The position numbers and the translations under genes were made by a program. Shown here piece by piece: positions 11,600 to 22,594 of a DNA stretch of 64,000 bases. Origin of the DNA: Hsuehochloa calcarea (taxonomy: Eukaryota; Streptophyta; Magnoliopsida; Poales; Poaceae); contig CM070594.1 in the NCBI GenBank assembly GCA_036346395.1, positions 22,415,385 to 22,479,384 of the forward strand, read 5' to 3'. A model generated the notes under the pieces. That model made no database searches and had not been told where the DNA came from. It worked only from the letters and a program-made list of their open reading frames with translations. Position 1 is the first letter of the stretch. The number at the start of each line of letters is the position of its first letter.

Positions 11600-12024
11600 G
11601 CGACTAAAGATCCAAATAGCTTCTCTGGGAGGCTTCAAACTTTACCTTGGTTCCATCCGGATGACCAAAGTGATGCTTCTACCACCACAATCCAAGAGGG
11701 CTTGGTGATTGGCAAGCCAATCCATTCCCAAAATCACATCAAGAGACTTGGTGTCTATGATGATGAGATTGGCAAGGAATTCTACCCTTCTATGGTCACT
11801 TTAACCTTAGGGCAACCTTGGTTCGTACTCAATTCGAGCCGAGAGTGAACCAACAAAACACTTTTAAGAGGCAAAACTTCCAACTGGTGCCTTTCAAAAA
11901 ACTCAGAAACAAGCGAATGCGAAGCTCGAATCAAACAAAACGATGGCGGTCTTTGAATTGACAAGGAACTTACCCGGACGACGTCCGGGCATGCTCGGGC
12001 TTCCTCCACGATGGTGTGGTTCAC
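11600..12024 (-). pseudogene. Element A protease region
   Basis: Position between gag and RT, and a motif resembling the retropepsin active site: LFDSS-F where plant Ty3/gypsy proteases usually read FDSGA. It is followed by VSEFFERHQLEVLPL and a CPKVKVTIEG strand typical of the domain. Frameshifts separate the pieces. Residue assignment of the third active-site position is uncertain. Confidence 0.65.
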
Positions 12025-13162
12025 ACGACCTCTTCAAAAGGCCGAGGGACTTGGTAGTGCGGTTGGAGTCCGAGGAGCTCCACGTGCGACTCTGGAGTGG
12101 GGGTCTGGTGGAGTGGCTCCCATGTTGAAACGAGCAGGAGAAGGGCCTTGCCTCTGCGGCAGCCATCGCGAAGTGCCCGGTGATGGCACTTAAAGCGGTG
12201 ATCCACCGCGGGTTGCCATTCCTCGGTTCTTTGCCTTTGGAGCCGTTGAAGGCTGGGTCACCGAGCTAGCTGGGCGAGTCTTTCGCTCTGGGGCTCAATG
12301 TGACAGTGGAGCAACACGCGCGAGGCGGCACATTCATTCGACTCTGGGAGTGAGGCCGATGGGCACTGTGTTTGCATCATCTTTCTCTTGCGGATTCTTC
12401 CACTCACGGCGGGATTCCTCGATGAGCATGGCCTTGTTCACTGTGTCTTTGAAATCGCATAATCATTCCCAATGACTTGCACCTTCAAGCTGGGTTGAGT
12501 CCTCTCTTGAAGCGCTTGGCGGGCATCATCTGTGGCAACGTCCTCAGGGCATAACGGGACAACCGAGTGAACCTATTAAGATATTCACTCAGCGACATGT
12601 TGCCTTGCCGCAGCGACTCACGGAACTCATTCTTCTTCATTTCCACCTTTCCATCGGGGATATGGGAGTGGCGGAAAGCTCCTCAAAACTTCGGCCCAAG
12701 TGATACTCTCGGGGTTTCCATGGCGGCACAATAGTTCTCCCACCATTCTGCAATGGTACCTTCAAGGTGGTGAGTGGCATCTGTAACCTTCTTGCGATCA
12801 TCACAACGGGTGATAGCGAGTTTCTTTCCATGGAACGTAACACGGTCATCTGCGTCCAATGGCTCAGGAGCTAGAGAAAGTGGGCGGATGGGTCCTTAGA
12901 AACTCTGCCAGCCTGGACTGAGGAAACACTGGGGGTGGAGCAGGCGGAGGCGTGGCAGCTGCTTGACTGTTCTGATTCATCATTGCGAGGAGGGCGGCGT
13001 GATGCAGATTCTGGCGATTCATCATCGAGTCATATTACGCATCATAGAGCTCATCAGTGCGTCGGCGCCATGAATCGACTCAAACCACAGTGCGCACCGG
13101 CGGCTGGGAAGGCGGGCACCGCGGCGGCAGTCTCATCCTGGCTTGCGGAGTTGCGGGTTTGA
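12025..13162 (-). pseudogene. Element A gag (capsid and broken zinc knuckle)
   Basis: Starts at the ATG at 13162 (MVQTRNS), about 600 bp after the primer site, as in A' (23200-23423). Capsid-type residues can be followed in pieces around 12480-12720: a W-A-E-V-L start, then KKNEFRESLRQGNMSLSEYLNRF and the conserved KRFKRGL. A nucleocapsid remnant (FKCHH...GHFAM, about 12165-12200) is in a shifted frame. Gag would package element RNA in the cytoplasm. At least five frame changes are visible. Confidence 0.85.
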
Positions 13163-13754
13163 ACCATCTGCGACAAAGCTACACAGGTTTAATAGACGAG
13201 AAGAAGAAAGCAATTTAGATGCGAGGGAAAGCACGGAGATGAGCGAGGAACAAGGGAGATAGATGGATCAACCTAATGCGGACAAAATTAGTTTTACCCA
13301 ACGAACGGATAGCCGGAAAGCTATCAAGAAGCAAACCAAAAGGGGCACTTAAGCACAAAAGCACTATTACGCAGACTAAACGACTCTAAAACTAGGGAGG
13401 CAGCTACCAATCTAATCTTTACGGAGGGTCAACTTGGATCAAACGGCGGATCTTGAGCTTCCAAAACTTCCATTGCTTGATCTTGAAGGGCTCGATCCTA
13501 GGGATAATCCAGAGATGAGGGAGTCAAATTTAAATTTGAAAACCAAGTTCTAGAAAAGATAAGATGAAAGAACTCAAGAATGATATAAGAGGGTAAGACG
13601 ATAAGAAAAGAATAGAACAAGGTAAGAAAGAACAGAATAAGATGAGAGAAGAATATCTAGTCAAGTTAATTGGTTGATTTGATTTAGAAAATATCTTCTG
13701 AATTTTTGACTAAGACGACCAATCTAACTGTGGTTACGTCCTACAGTCGATATG

Positions 13755-13766
13755 GCTCTGATACCA
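13755..13766 (-). other. Primer binding site of element A (initiator Met tRNA)
   Basis: Minus strand reads TGGTATCAGAGC, the complement of the 3' end of plant initiator Met tRNA, five bases after the 5' LTR end. It fixes the orientation of A. Confidence 0.95.
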
Positions 13767-15881
13767 TCTCTTGTCGGACCCCGGGTGTCACACAATCCCC
13801 GAGACCCTCTGTGCATACCAAGCTAGTCCCATGATCAGTAGCTAGCTTGCACAGTTACAACAATGATGTAATCATAACCATTCAACAACGAACTAATGAA
13901 GCAGACAAAGTAATATTAATTAAAACAAAGAAAGACCTTATGGTCAAGGTTCTTACAAAAGTCGCCTCACGGGCTTAGCAACAACAGAGTATCTGGCGTG
14001 GAAATCTCAAAATCGTGGAGCCCAATCGACATGCCCACAAAGCTATCAGTGGAGGACATGACCTAGTTCGCAAAGTCTTCAAAGTAGCCTTCTTCATAGT
14101 ACTCAACATTTCTGGTTCTTCTGTGGGACTGATCAACAAAGGGCATAAAGCCGTGAGTACATAAAGTACTCGACAAGTCGTAGAGAAATGTATGCACATA
14201 GTATTCATGCCAGCTTAAACAAGGATGGCTTTATGGTTAATTTGCGAAAGCAAGTTTAACGAGAAATACAATAATTAGATGGCAAAGCAGATTTCAAAAG
14301 AATAATACATAGATAACCAAGTTCTTTTGAATCAAACGGTGAACATCCGTTCACTTCCCAACCATTCAACCAAGCGTTTCCATCGAACCAAACCACATTT
14401 TTGAAAATACCACCTTCTTGCGAAATCACTGGCATGTCCGTAAGCAGGGACACGGCTATTCGAATAGATTTTGACACTCTGCAGAGGTTGTGCAGCCTTT
14501 ACCCACAAGACACGAATTCTCTAGTTTGTTTGGCATCCGTCGATACCACCGCCACTTCCTTAGGTGAGTAGTCTAGAGCACGTGACAAGGCTTTTACAAA
14601 GTTCCATTTTGCCTCGGTTACGCGCTAAGGTTTCGCCATCACGGCCCCTCTTGCGCCAATAAATGCGACCACAACAGAACCGACTCAAAACTTTCCTAAT
14701 TAATTGGCCAAGTCCGTCCCATACCGGACTTATGGTTGCACGAGGTGACCCAGATCAATGACTTGCAAAGTTAAGTCCTTAGTTGGCTGCTCAGACAAGT
14801 CTACCACAACCCAATGTGCATTACGCACCCACTCTAGCTTCCTACCTCAAGCCCGAGCATAAATCATTTTTGTTCATTCCCAACCAAGTGGCAATCCCTG
14901 CCATGGCACAACATCTTTTAATAAAAGTGGCCTCACACCACTGTTCCATAGTTCCATTAGTCAAATTTCATTAATCATTGAACATGTGATCGAAAGCCTC
15001 GCGGGTAACTAAAGCAAGACTAAGCAATACTATGCTCCCAAGTTGGTATACAATCATGTCCAACTAGCATTAACCATCCTAAGGTGTCCAAGGATATATG
15101 TCATTCAAGGAGACATTTCATTTTCAATTTATCAAGGAGGCATAATGGCAATTTGGTAATTATCTACTCCCAAAACTATTTTTAATAAAACTAGCCATGC
15201 ATGATAATTTGAAGCAATATACTTTTGTAAAAGGGGTTCAACATGGTCAAAGGCCTACGACTTGCCTTCGTTGACGAGGAGAGGGTCTTCGGTCGTCGGG
15301 TTGAAGAAATCTTCCAAACGCCTAATCTACACGCATTTAGAATAGCAACAAATAAATAAAACAGCACCAAATGAACTCCAAAAATTACAAAACCAGTACC
15401 AAATGAAAGAGGATGAATTTATATGAATTTAGAAATTTGGATCACCCAAATCGGAGTTCGGATGTGAAAGTTATAGCCAAAAGAAGTTTCAAAATCACAT
15501 AAAATGATGGAATTGGATTTTTCGGATTTTCGAATTATTTTCTATTGAAAAATCCGGTTTTGACGTCGTGATTTGCATAGCGCACACGTCGCGCTTCACG
15601 TGGCGCCCACGCCGGCAAATCAGCTGACGCCCGCGCGACGTGGCGCCACGTGGGTGGCCATGTGGGCTCGCTCGGGCCGATGAGTGAAGAGAGAGGAGAG
15701 AGAGAGAGAGGGCGCGAGCGCGGCCTTGTGAGCTGGGAAGACGGCGGCGCGGCGAGGAGAAGGCGGTGGCGGCGAGAACGGCGACGCGGAGGCGACGCAC
15801 GAGCTGGGAAGACGGAGGAGCGGCGCAAAACGTCCGAGAGAGAGAGGAGAGAGAGAGAGAGAGAGGGAGACGAGCGCGCGG

Positions 15882-15889
15882 TATTTATA
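15882..15889 (-). promoter_or_regulatory. TATA box of the A 5' LTR
   Basis: TATAAATA on the minus strand, embedded in GC-rich sequence, with a (CT)n-rich leader about 20-60 bp downstream. This would be the promoter driving element RNA. Confidence 0.7.
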
Positions 15890-16073
15890 GAACTTCGCGG
15901 CGACGGACGGCGCGGCGGACGGAGCAGCGGCGTGGCGGCGCGCGGCGAGGCGGACGAGGCAGCACGGCCAGCGGGGCGACAGGCGGGGCAGGGCAGCGCG
16001 GCGCGGATTCGCAGGCGGCGGATTCGCGCGCCACGTGGGAGAGAGAGCGGCGCCTTGGAGACGACAGCGGGAG

Positions 16074-16204
16074 CCGTCCGATTGCGATCGGACGGTGAGG
16101 AGCGAAGCGAGGCGCGAGGAGAGCCGTCCGATTTCAATCGGACGGTTAGGAAATCCAAAGGGCGCGGGAGGAGATGGCGGCGCCGTCCGATTGCGATCGG
16201 ACGG
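16074..16204. repeat. Three spaced copies of a 22-bp palindrome in the A 5' LTR
   Basis: Copies at 16074-16095, 16124-16145 and 16183-16204. Each has arms CCGTCCGAT and ATCGGACGG around a 4-base centre (TGCG or TTCA). The 3' LTR has three degenerate counterparts (about 7927-8055) and A' one (2640-2664). They lie about 190-320 bp upstream of the TATA box on the minus strand, so they may be regulatory sites. Confidence 0.85.
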
Positions 16205-16849
16205 TGGGGAGCGGAAGAGGCGCGGGCGAACGGATGCGGCCGGATGAAGATCCGACGGCGGAGAAGAAAGAGCGGCGCGGCAAACGAGGACGCTTGATGA
16301 GGATCCAACGGCCAGAGTGAAGGGAAGGCGCGAGGAGCGGGCGGCCACGCGGAGCGGGCGCGCGTGGGGGCCGAGGTGGGAATAGGGATTGGTAGGAGAG
16401 ATTCGGCCCAAGAATAGTAAAAGGAATTAAAATACGTTTTTGATTTTAGAAATTCAAACAAATCAAAAAGCAATTTAGAAAATAGCAAATAGACTCCAAA
16501 AATTCTAGAAAAATTCACAGAAATTCCTTGAATTATTATGGACTTAATAAAAATACTTTTAACTTTAAATTTCCTTTTTCTTTTGCAAATAAATTAATTT
16601 TTAATTTCGGGAAAAGGAAAATAAATTTCTAAAATCCAATAAATCCAAGAAAATTCTTAAAATAATAATTTTGATTTTAAATTCGAAAAATTCAATTAAA
16701 CCAACTTTAATTTAATTGAAGTTTGATTAACTCATATTAAACTGCAAATGAATTTTTCTAAAATTTCAAAATTAGCTTTTGGCAAATAGAAACGAATGGT
16801 TCTCTTTTAAAATTTTCAAAAACTCCGAAAAACGGGACGCTACAGACTT

Positions 16850-18566
16850 GAACTTAAGACAGAGGAGATGGCTAGAGTTGATCAATGACTATGATCTTAC
16901 TATTCAGTACCATCCTGGCAAGGCTAATGTGGTAGGCGATGCTTTGAGTCGCAAGGCGACACCGCTCTATCCTCGCTTGTCTTATTGCGATTTTGAGCGT
17001 ATGGATATTTACTTCTATCTCAAGGTACCGCCCGTCGGTCGAGACTTAGTTGCTTCTAGAGTCGGCTCTTCCGGATCGGATCTGGCAAAGACAAAGAAGA
17101 AGATCAGATGCTCCAACGAGTGAGGAAGCGTTGTGCTGAGGGCAAGCAAGGCCACTTTAGTGTGGACGAGTCTGATACTTTGCGCTTTAAATGACACCTC
17201 TGTGTTCCACAGGAGGCTCAGATTAAGCATGAGATTTTGAAGGAGGCCCATCGTACTCCTTATACTGTACACCCTGGTGAGACCAAGATGTACAAAGATT
17301 TAAAGAAAGATTCTTGGTGGAAGCGGATGAAAATTGATATTGCACAATATGTGGCATCTTGTGGGGTGTGCCCGGTGGTCAAGGCTGAGCACAAGCGACC
17401 AGCAGGATCATTGCGACCCTTGGAGGTACCTGTTTGGCCATGGGATGATATATCTATGGATTTTGTGGTTGGTTTACCTCGCACTCAGCGAGGAAATGAC
17501 GCTATTTGGGTAATTATGGATCGGTTCAGTAAGTCTGCACATTTTATTCCTATTCGTACAACCAATTCAGCAAGTGATTTGGCTCCTCTTTATGTACGAG
17601 AGATTGTGCGGTTGCACGTGCCAAAACCATTGTTTACGATCGAGATGCCATGTTCGTTTCCAAATTCGAGGAGAGTTTGCAGAGTGCGTTGGAGTGCGCA
17701 CTGTCTTAGCACCGCGTTCCACCCCGCAGACGGATGGTCATCCAACGCACCATCTGGACATTAGAAGATATGCTTAGGTGTTGTGTTTTATCCTGGAAAG
17801 GGAATTGGGAAGAACATTTAGCTTTGGCAGAGTTTGCTTATAACAACAGTTATCATGCCAGTATACGAGCTGCACCATACGAGGTTCTCTATGGGCGTAA
17901 GTGCAGGTCCCTGTTGTGCTGGAATGAGGTTGGAGAGCGGGCAGTCTTGGGCCCCGACCGTTTCAAAAAGCGATGGCTAGAGTGGCGAAGTTAGCGTAAT
18001 TTGTTGGTCGCTCGAGTCGGCGTAAGAGCTACGCTGATGTCAGAAGACGAGATTTGGAATTCGAGGTAGGGAATGAAGTTCTATTGAGAGTATCGCCATC
18101 TAAAGGCGTAGTGCGTTTCGGCACTAAAGGAAAGTTTAGTCCAAGGTATGTTGGACCATTCCCAATCGTGGCACGAATTGGAAAATTAGCTTATCGTTTG
18201 GACCTTCCCGATTACATGAGTGGGGTTCACAATGTGTTTCATGTATCAATGTTGAGAAAATTCCTGAGAGATCCAGACCATGTTATCCCCTCGGAGCCTT
18301 TGATCATTGCACAAGACCTTACCAATGAATCTCGGCCGGTGAAAATACTAGAGGAAGCGGAACGGGTTCTAAGGAACAAGACTCAGAAATTTGTCAAAAT
18401 TCTTTGGTCTCATCAGTCTGAGAGAGAAGCCACTTGGGAGTTAGAGTCCTGCATGCGAGCGCAGTATCCAGACCTCTTCATTTCTGGTAAGTGTTTAAGT
18501 TTGTTATGCCAGTCTCTTGTTCTTCCTAGTATGTCGGTGAGAAGATTCGAGGACGAATCTTGTTAA
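16850..18566 (+). pseudogene. Element B pol: RNase H end, integrase, chromodomain
   Basis: Continues directly from 5613 after the GACTT duplication (LNLRQRRWLEL, YHPGKANVVGDALSRK). The integrase zinc domain keeps H (EAHRTPY.VH) and C (ASCGVC). The core shows ISMDF with its Asp, and a DRDAMFVSKF-like second Asp motif that is reachable only in another frame (about 17635-17670). The Glu of the triad is not visible because bases are missing near 17735. The C-terminal part 18054-18566 is open: GPFPIVARIGKLAYRLDLP, GVHNVFHVSMLRKFL, then chromodomain-like SEREATWELES...YPDLF. At least four frameshifts. Confidence 0.92.
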
Positions 18567-18577
18567 GGGGGGTAGAA
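18561..18577 (+). other. Polypurine tract of element B
   Basis: TTAAGGGGGGTAGAA directly before the 3' LTR start TGTAATATC, the usual plus-strand primer of LTR elements. The same tract precedes the C (32684-32698), D (62188-62202) and, inverted, E (50517-50532) 3' LTRs. Confidence 0.85.
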
Positions 18578-20526
18578 TGTAATATCTCGAATCGCAATTA
18601 GTAAGAATAGAAGGTCGAAGGAGTGAAAGACGAGGTTTAAATCAGAAAAATTAGTTTTCAGAGGGGAGATCTGTAAAACGTCTCCAACCTGGGCCGCGGG
18701 CTGCGACCCAGGCCGGCCCAAGAGGGAGGAGCCGGAAACTTAAAAGGGGGGAGGCGCCCCTCCCCCCAACCCTAACCGCCGGCCTCCCCCCCTCTCCCTT
18801 GAGCCGCCGCCCCCCTTCCACCACCTCTCCCGGCAACTTCCATCCAGATTGGGCGCTTGATCTTCGTCATTCTACGGGTCTTCAAGGGTAACGAAAGTCC
18901 CGATTCACTGTTTGTATTGGTTTAGTTGCACATTTGTTCATTTTGATTGGTTTAGTCTGCGAATCCAGATCTGTCTAGAATAGTGCAGTAGGTTGTGCGG
19001 CAGATTGAAGGCCTTTAGAGGCCGAATCTCAGGTCGACTTCTGCTAGAGTTATGTTCCTGGTTTCGTTAGCATTCTTTTGGCACTGAGATCATGATATTA
19101 CACCCAGTGGTTTAGAAGTTATGAATTTTTAACCGCACACTACTCTGTTTGTCAGAAATTTTGGGGACTGTCTGTGATCGTCGCTTTGTTCAAGTTAGAA
19201 CCAGATTCGGGAGGCCACCCAAATAGGTTTATGAATATAATTTCGCCATGATTCCATATTGATAAATATCATCTCCATAGGATCAGAGACTGAAAGTTAC
19301 AGGCTTTTCTTTACGATCGTTATGAAATCGACAGGTTTCGCGGTGACTTCTTGGGCGTTTGGTCCTCTGTTTTGGACGAATCAGGGGATCTCACCAACTA
19401 AAGTTTCATAGCCTGGTTCGTTAGGAATAGATGAGCACTGGTTTCAGGTCTTTAGGAGTTACAGATAATTAATGATGAATTTTATCGTACAACTGCCAGT
19501 AGAGTAGTAATCTGGTCTTTTGGATGAAGTTGTCAAATTGAACCCTTGGTTGTGTGGGTTGGTTAGAGGGTATGATAGGACACGTGTAGATACGTCATAC
19601 CTTGTTATTCTTATTTCGTGTAAATGCTTGTGTAGGCGGTGAGGCGGTGGGTGGAAGGACACATTCGTTGCTTCCTAGTACGTCGCAGCACGGAAGGCAA
19701 GTACTGTTTGTTAATTTGTGTTGTTTTCAAAGGAATGCATGATGATGTGTTGAATATATGATTGTTCTTGCGTTGTGCTCATGATGTGGATAGATTTCAT
19801 TATTTATGTTTCTTGTGATACATAATTCATTCCATTCATGCATGCTTCGTTTCTGTCCACGGGAGTGGAAATTTGATTAAGTCCCATCAATCCAATATGG
19901 GCATATGAGACCCACCATTCCAATGTGGGTAGTGTTGACCACCATTCCAATGTGGCAACTTGGACACCGTGATGAAACGCTCTTCATACGGTGATTGGGT
20001 CCCCGTACTTTGTGAAGTACGGGCTTAAGTGAACACCGACGGGTGTATCACTCGTTATACCGGTATACGCAGTTGGGAGGTCCATTTTCATTCCTTATAT
20101 GCATTCATACTATGCAGTTTCACAGATTCGTGGAAGATATGTTCTAATGTCTTGATTATTGATTTGGTTCCTTTGTACGCTGTGAGATTGATGCGGTGCT
20201 TGCTGAGTTTCGACTCACCCTTATTTTCTGTGTTTTTTTAGGTGATCCATGATGATATAGTTGCTAGCGGGAGGGCATAGTCCAAGCACGTTTCACACAC
20301 CTCAAGAATCACTTATTTATAAAGATGTTTTGTTAATTTTTTTGATTAATGAGACGAACTGTATTTTTAATTCCTTGGCTATATTCTGTGATTGAACGGT
20401 TAAATACTCTTCGTACTTTGTCTTGACTATTTAATTTTGGGAGCAAATTGATTAATAGTTCCGCAAATGAAGTGTATGTTGAAACTGTTAGTAGCATCTT
20501 AGCTTCCGAATAGCCAGGGTGTTACA
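18578..20526 (+). repeat. Element B 3' LTR (1,949 bp, complete)
   Basis: TGTAATATC...GTTACA. Predicted acceptor TTGTGTAG, mini-exon 19636-19696 (61 nt), donor AG|GCAAGT, second intron-like stretch 19697-20241 ending in TTTTTTTAG. Inside it are CCATTCCAATGTGG repeats (19914-19960), a GTATGAA-type hairpin with one bulged base (19965-19995), CCCGTACTT/AAGTACGGG (20002-20023), AGTGA..CACC/GGTG..TCACT, the palindrome TATACCGGTATA (20056-20067), and GAGT-TTCG-ACTC (20205-20216). Confidence 0.93.
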
Positions 20527-20531
20527 CTTCC

Positions 20532-22594
20532 TCCCTCTCGCCTCCGGTCGCCCCTCCGTTCGTCGCCGTTTCTTTCGGCCGCCGCATTTCCTCCTCGCCG
20601 CCGTCGGCCGCCTGCGGTTTCCTCCACGAGAGGGTGTGCACCGACTCCCCTGCGTCCCCCTCTACCCCTAGTGCCCCGCTCCGCCGCGCAGACTCCTCCC
20701 ACCGGCGATCTCGGCTTCCGCGCCTCGCCGCTCCTGGCGACGTGGAGGCTGGCGTGGCGCCGCGTGGCGCTCGGTCGGCGCCACGTCAAGACTTTCGCTG
20801 CGTGGCGCGACGCCAAATTCTGAGTTTCAAAGAGAAAATATTTCCGAAAATTCCAAAACCCTAATTTATCATTTTACGTGCTTGAAACTTCTTTCGGCCA
20901 TAACTTTCTCATCCGAACTCCGATTAGGCTGATCCAAATTTCTATATTCATCTAAAATCAGCCCCTTTAATTTGGTTCTGGTTTTGTAATATTTGGATTT
21001 GATTTGGTATTGTTTTATTTATTATTGCTCTTTTCGCACGTGTAGATTCCGGCGTTCCGGAAGGTTTCATCGACCCGACGACCAAAGACCCGCTACTCGT
21101 CAACGAAGGCAAGTCGTAGGCCTTTGACCATGTTGAACCCATTTTACAAATGTGTATTGTTTTAATTTATCATGCATGGCTAGTTTTATTAAAAATAGTT
21201 TTGGGAGTAGATAATTACCAAATTGCCATTATGGCTCCTTGATAAATTGAAAATGAAATGTCCCCTTGAATGACATAAATCCATGGACACCATAGGACGG
21301 TTCATTACTAGTTGGACATTTGTATTACCAACTTTGGTGCGTATTATTGCTTAGACATGCTTTAGTTAATCCGTTGGGCTTTGCGATCACTTACTCTCAG
21401 GATGAATGAATTTGACTAAAGAACTATGGAACTATGGTGTGAGGCCACTATTATTAAAAGATGTGGAACCAGGGCAGGGATTGCCATTTGGTCGGGATTG
21501 AACAAAAATGATTTATGCTCGGGCTTGTGGGTGTTGGTGAAGGTGGGTGCGTGAGGCACATTGGGATGTGAAAAGTCTCGTCTGAGCAGCCAACTAAGGA
21601 CTTAACCTTGTACTCCATTAATCTGGGTCACACCGTGCAACCACAAGTCCGGTATGGGACGAAGCTGGCCAACTAATTAGGGAAGTTTTGAGTCGGTTCT
21701 GTTTTTGGATGGGAAAGGCGCAAGAGGGGGCCGTGAGGGCGAAACCTTAGCGAGCATAACTGATGTAAAATGGGCCTTTGTAAAGGCCTTGTGATAATCG
21801 CTTAGTCGCACACCTCGGAAGTGTGTGAGCGGACAGTACAAGTGATTTATCTCTTGTGGGTAAAGCCGCACAACCTCTCGACAATGTCAAATCTATTCGA
21901 ATAGCCGTGTCCCCGGGTATGGACATGCCTGAATTCTTTCACGCAAGGGGTAACATTTTCAAAAATGTGGTAATGGTTCGATGGAAAGGTTTGGTCGGAA
22001 TGGTTGGGAAGTGAACGGGAGGTTCACTGTTGTTTCAAAGAACTTAGTTATTTATGTATTATTCTTGTAAAATCTTGCTTTGCAATCTAATTATTGTATT
22101 TACTGTTAAATTTGCCTTCTGCAAAGTAACCATAAAGCCACCTTTGTTCAAGCTTGGCATGAATACTATGTACATACATTTCTCTACGACTTGCTGAGTA
22201 CTTTATATGCTCACGGCTTTATGCCCTTTGTTGATCAGTCCCAGCAGAAAATCAGGGAATGTTGAGTTCTACGGGGAAGGCTACTTTGAAGACTTAGCGA
22301 ACTAGGCCACGTCCTCCACTCGATTGCCTGTGGGCATGTCGATTGGGCTCCACATATTTTGGATTTTCGCTGCAAGAACTCTGTTATTGCTAAGCCCTGT
22401 GAGGCGACTTTTGTAAGAACTTGACCATAAGGTCTTTTGCCGTTAACTAATATTACTTTGTCTGCTTCATTAGCTTCGTTGTTGTATGGATATGATAACA
22501 TCTTTGTTGCAACTGTGCGAGCTAGCTACTGGTCATGGGACTAGCTTGGTATGCACAGAGGGTCTCGGGGTTGTATGACTCCCGCGGTCCAACA
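20532..22594 (+). mobile_element. Element A' 5' LTR, second part
   Basis: Resumes the LTR interrupted at 2978 and matches the reverse complement of A's LTRs to the end (CCAACA at 22594). Acceptor GTGTAG at 21045, mini-exon 21046-21108 (63 nt), donor AG|GCAAGT, palindrome CTATTCGAATAG (21893-21904), hairpin GAGTA...TGCTC (22196-22212). More diverged from A than A's two LTRs are from each other, so it is the older insertion. Confidence 0.88.

Larger units (their letters stand above)
5614..16844 (-). mobile_element. Element A, complete minus-strand Ty3/gypsy chromovirus (11.2 kb)
   Basis: A structurally complete element: 3' LTR 5614-8697, internal region 8698-13771, 5' LTR 13772-16844. On the plus strand the LTRs begin TGTCGGACCCC and end GCTACA. 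The target duplication GACTT is at 5609-5613 and 16845-16849, inside the RNase H/integrase junction of B. The internal part holds, in minus-strand order, the Met primer site, leader, gag, protease, RT, RNase H, integrase and chromodomain, then a polypurine tract at about 8700-8716. Order and the chromodomain tail fit the Tekay/Del group. All genes except RNase H are broken by small indels. Its family is the same as that of the outermost element A'. Confidence 0.95.
13772..16844 (-). repeat. Element A 5' LTR (3,073 bp)
   Basis: Partner of 5614-8697. TATA box TATAAATA at 15882-15889 (minus) followed by a CT-rich stretch. Three strong palindromes at 16074-16204. Predicted mini-exon 15266-15326, palindrome CTATTCGAATAG at 14456-14467 and hairpin GAGTAC/GTACTC at 14155-14171. 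Differences from the 3' LTR include many 1-3 bp indels; several fall in CCTGG, CCAGG and CTG/CAG contexts. Confidence 0.93.
2979..20526 (+). mobile_element. Element B, Ty3/gypsy chromovirus, deletion derivative, split by A
   Basis: A plus-strand LTR retrotransposon inserted in the A' LTR. Both ends are exact: TGTAATATCCCG at 2979, TTACA at 20526, with the 5-bp duplication CTTCC on both sides. The 5' LTR is cut short and fused straight to the reverse transcriptase region, so the primer site, gag and protease are missing. RT and RNase H lie left of inserted element A, integrase and chromodomain lie right of it, and the 3' LTR is complete (1,949 bp). The full 3' end and the matching duplication show it integrated as a normal element and lost its 5' internal part later. 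A solo LTR of the same family is at 36985-38928. Confidence 0.92.
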
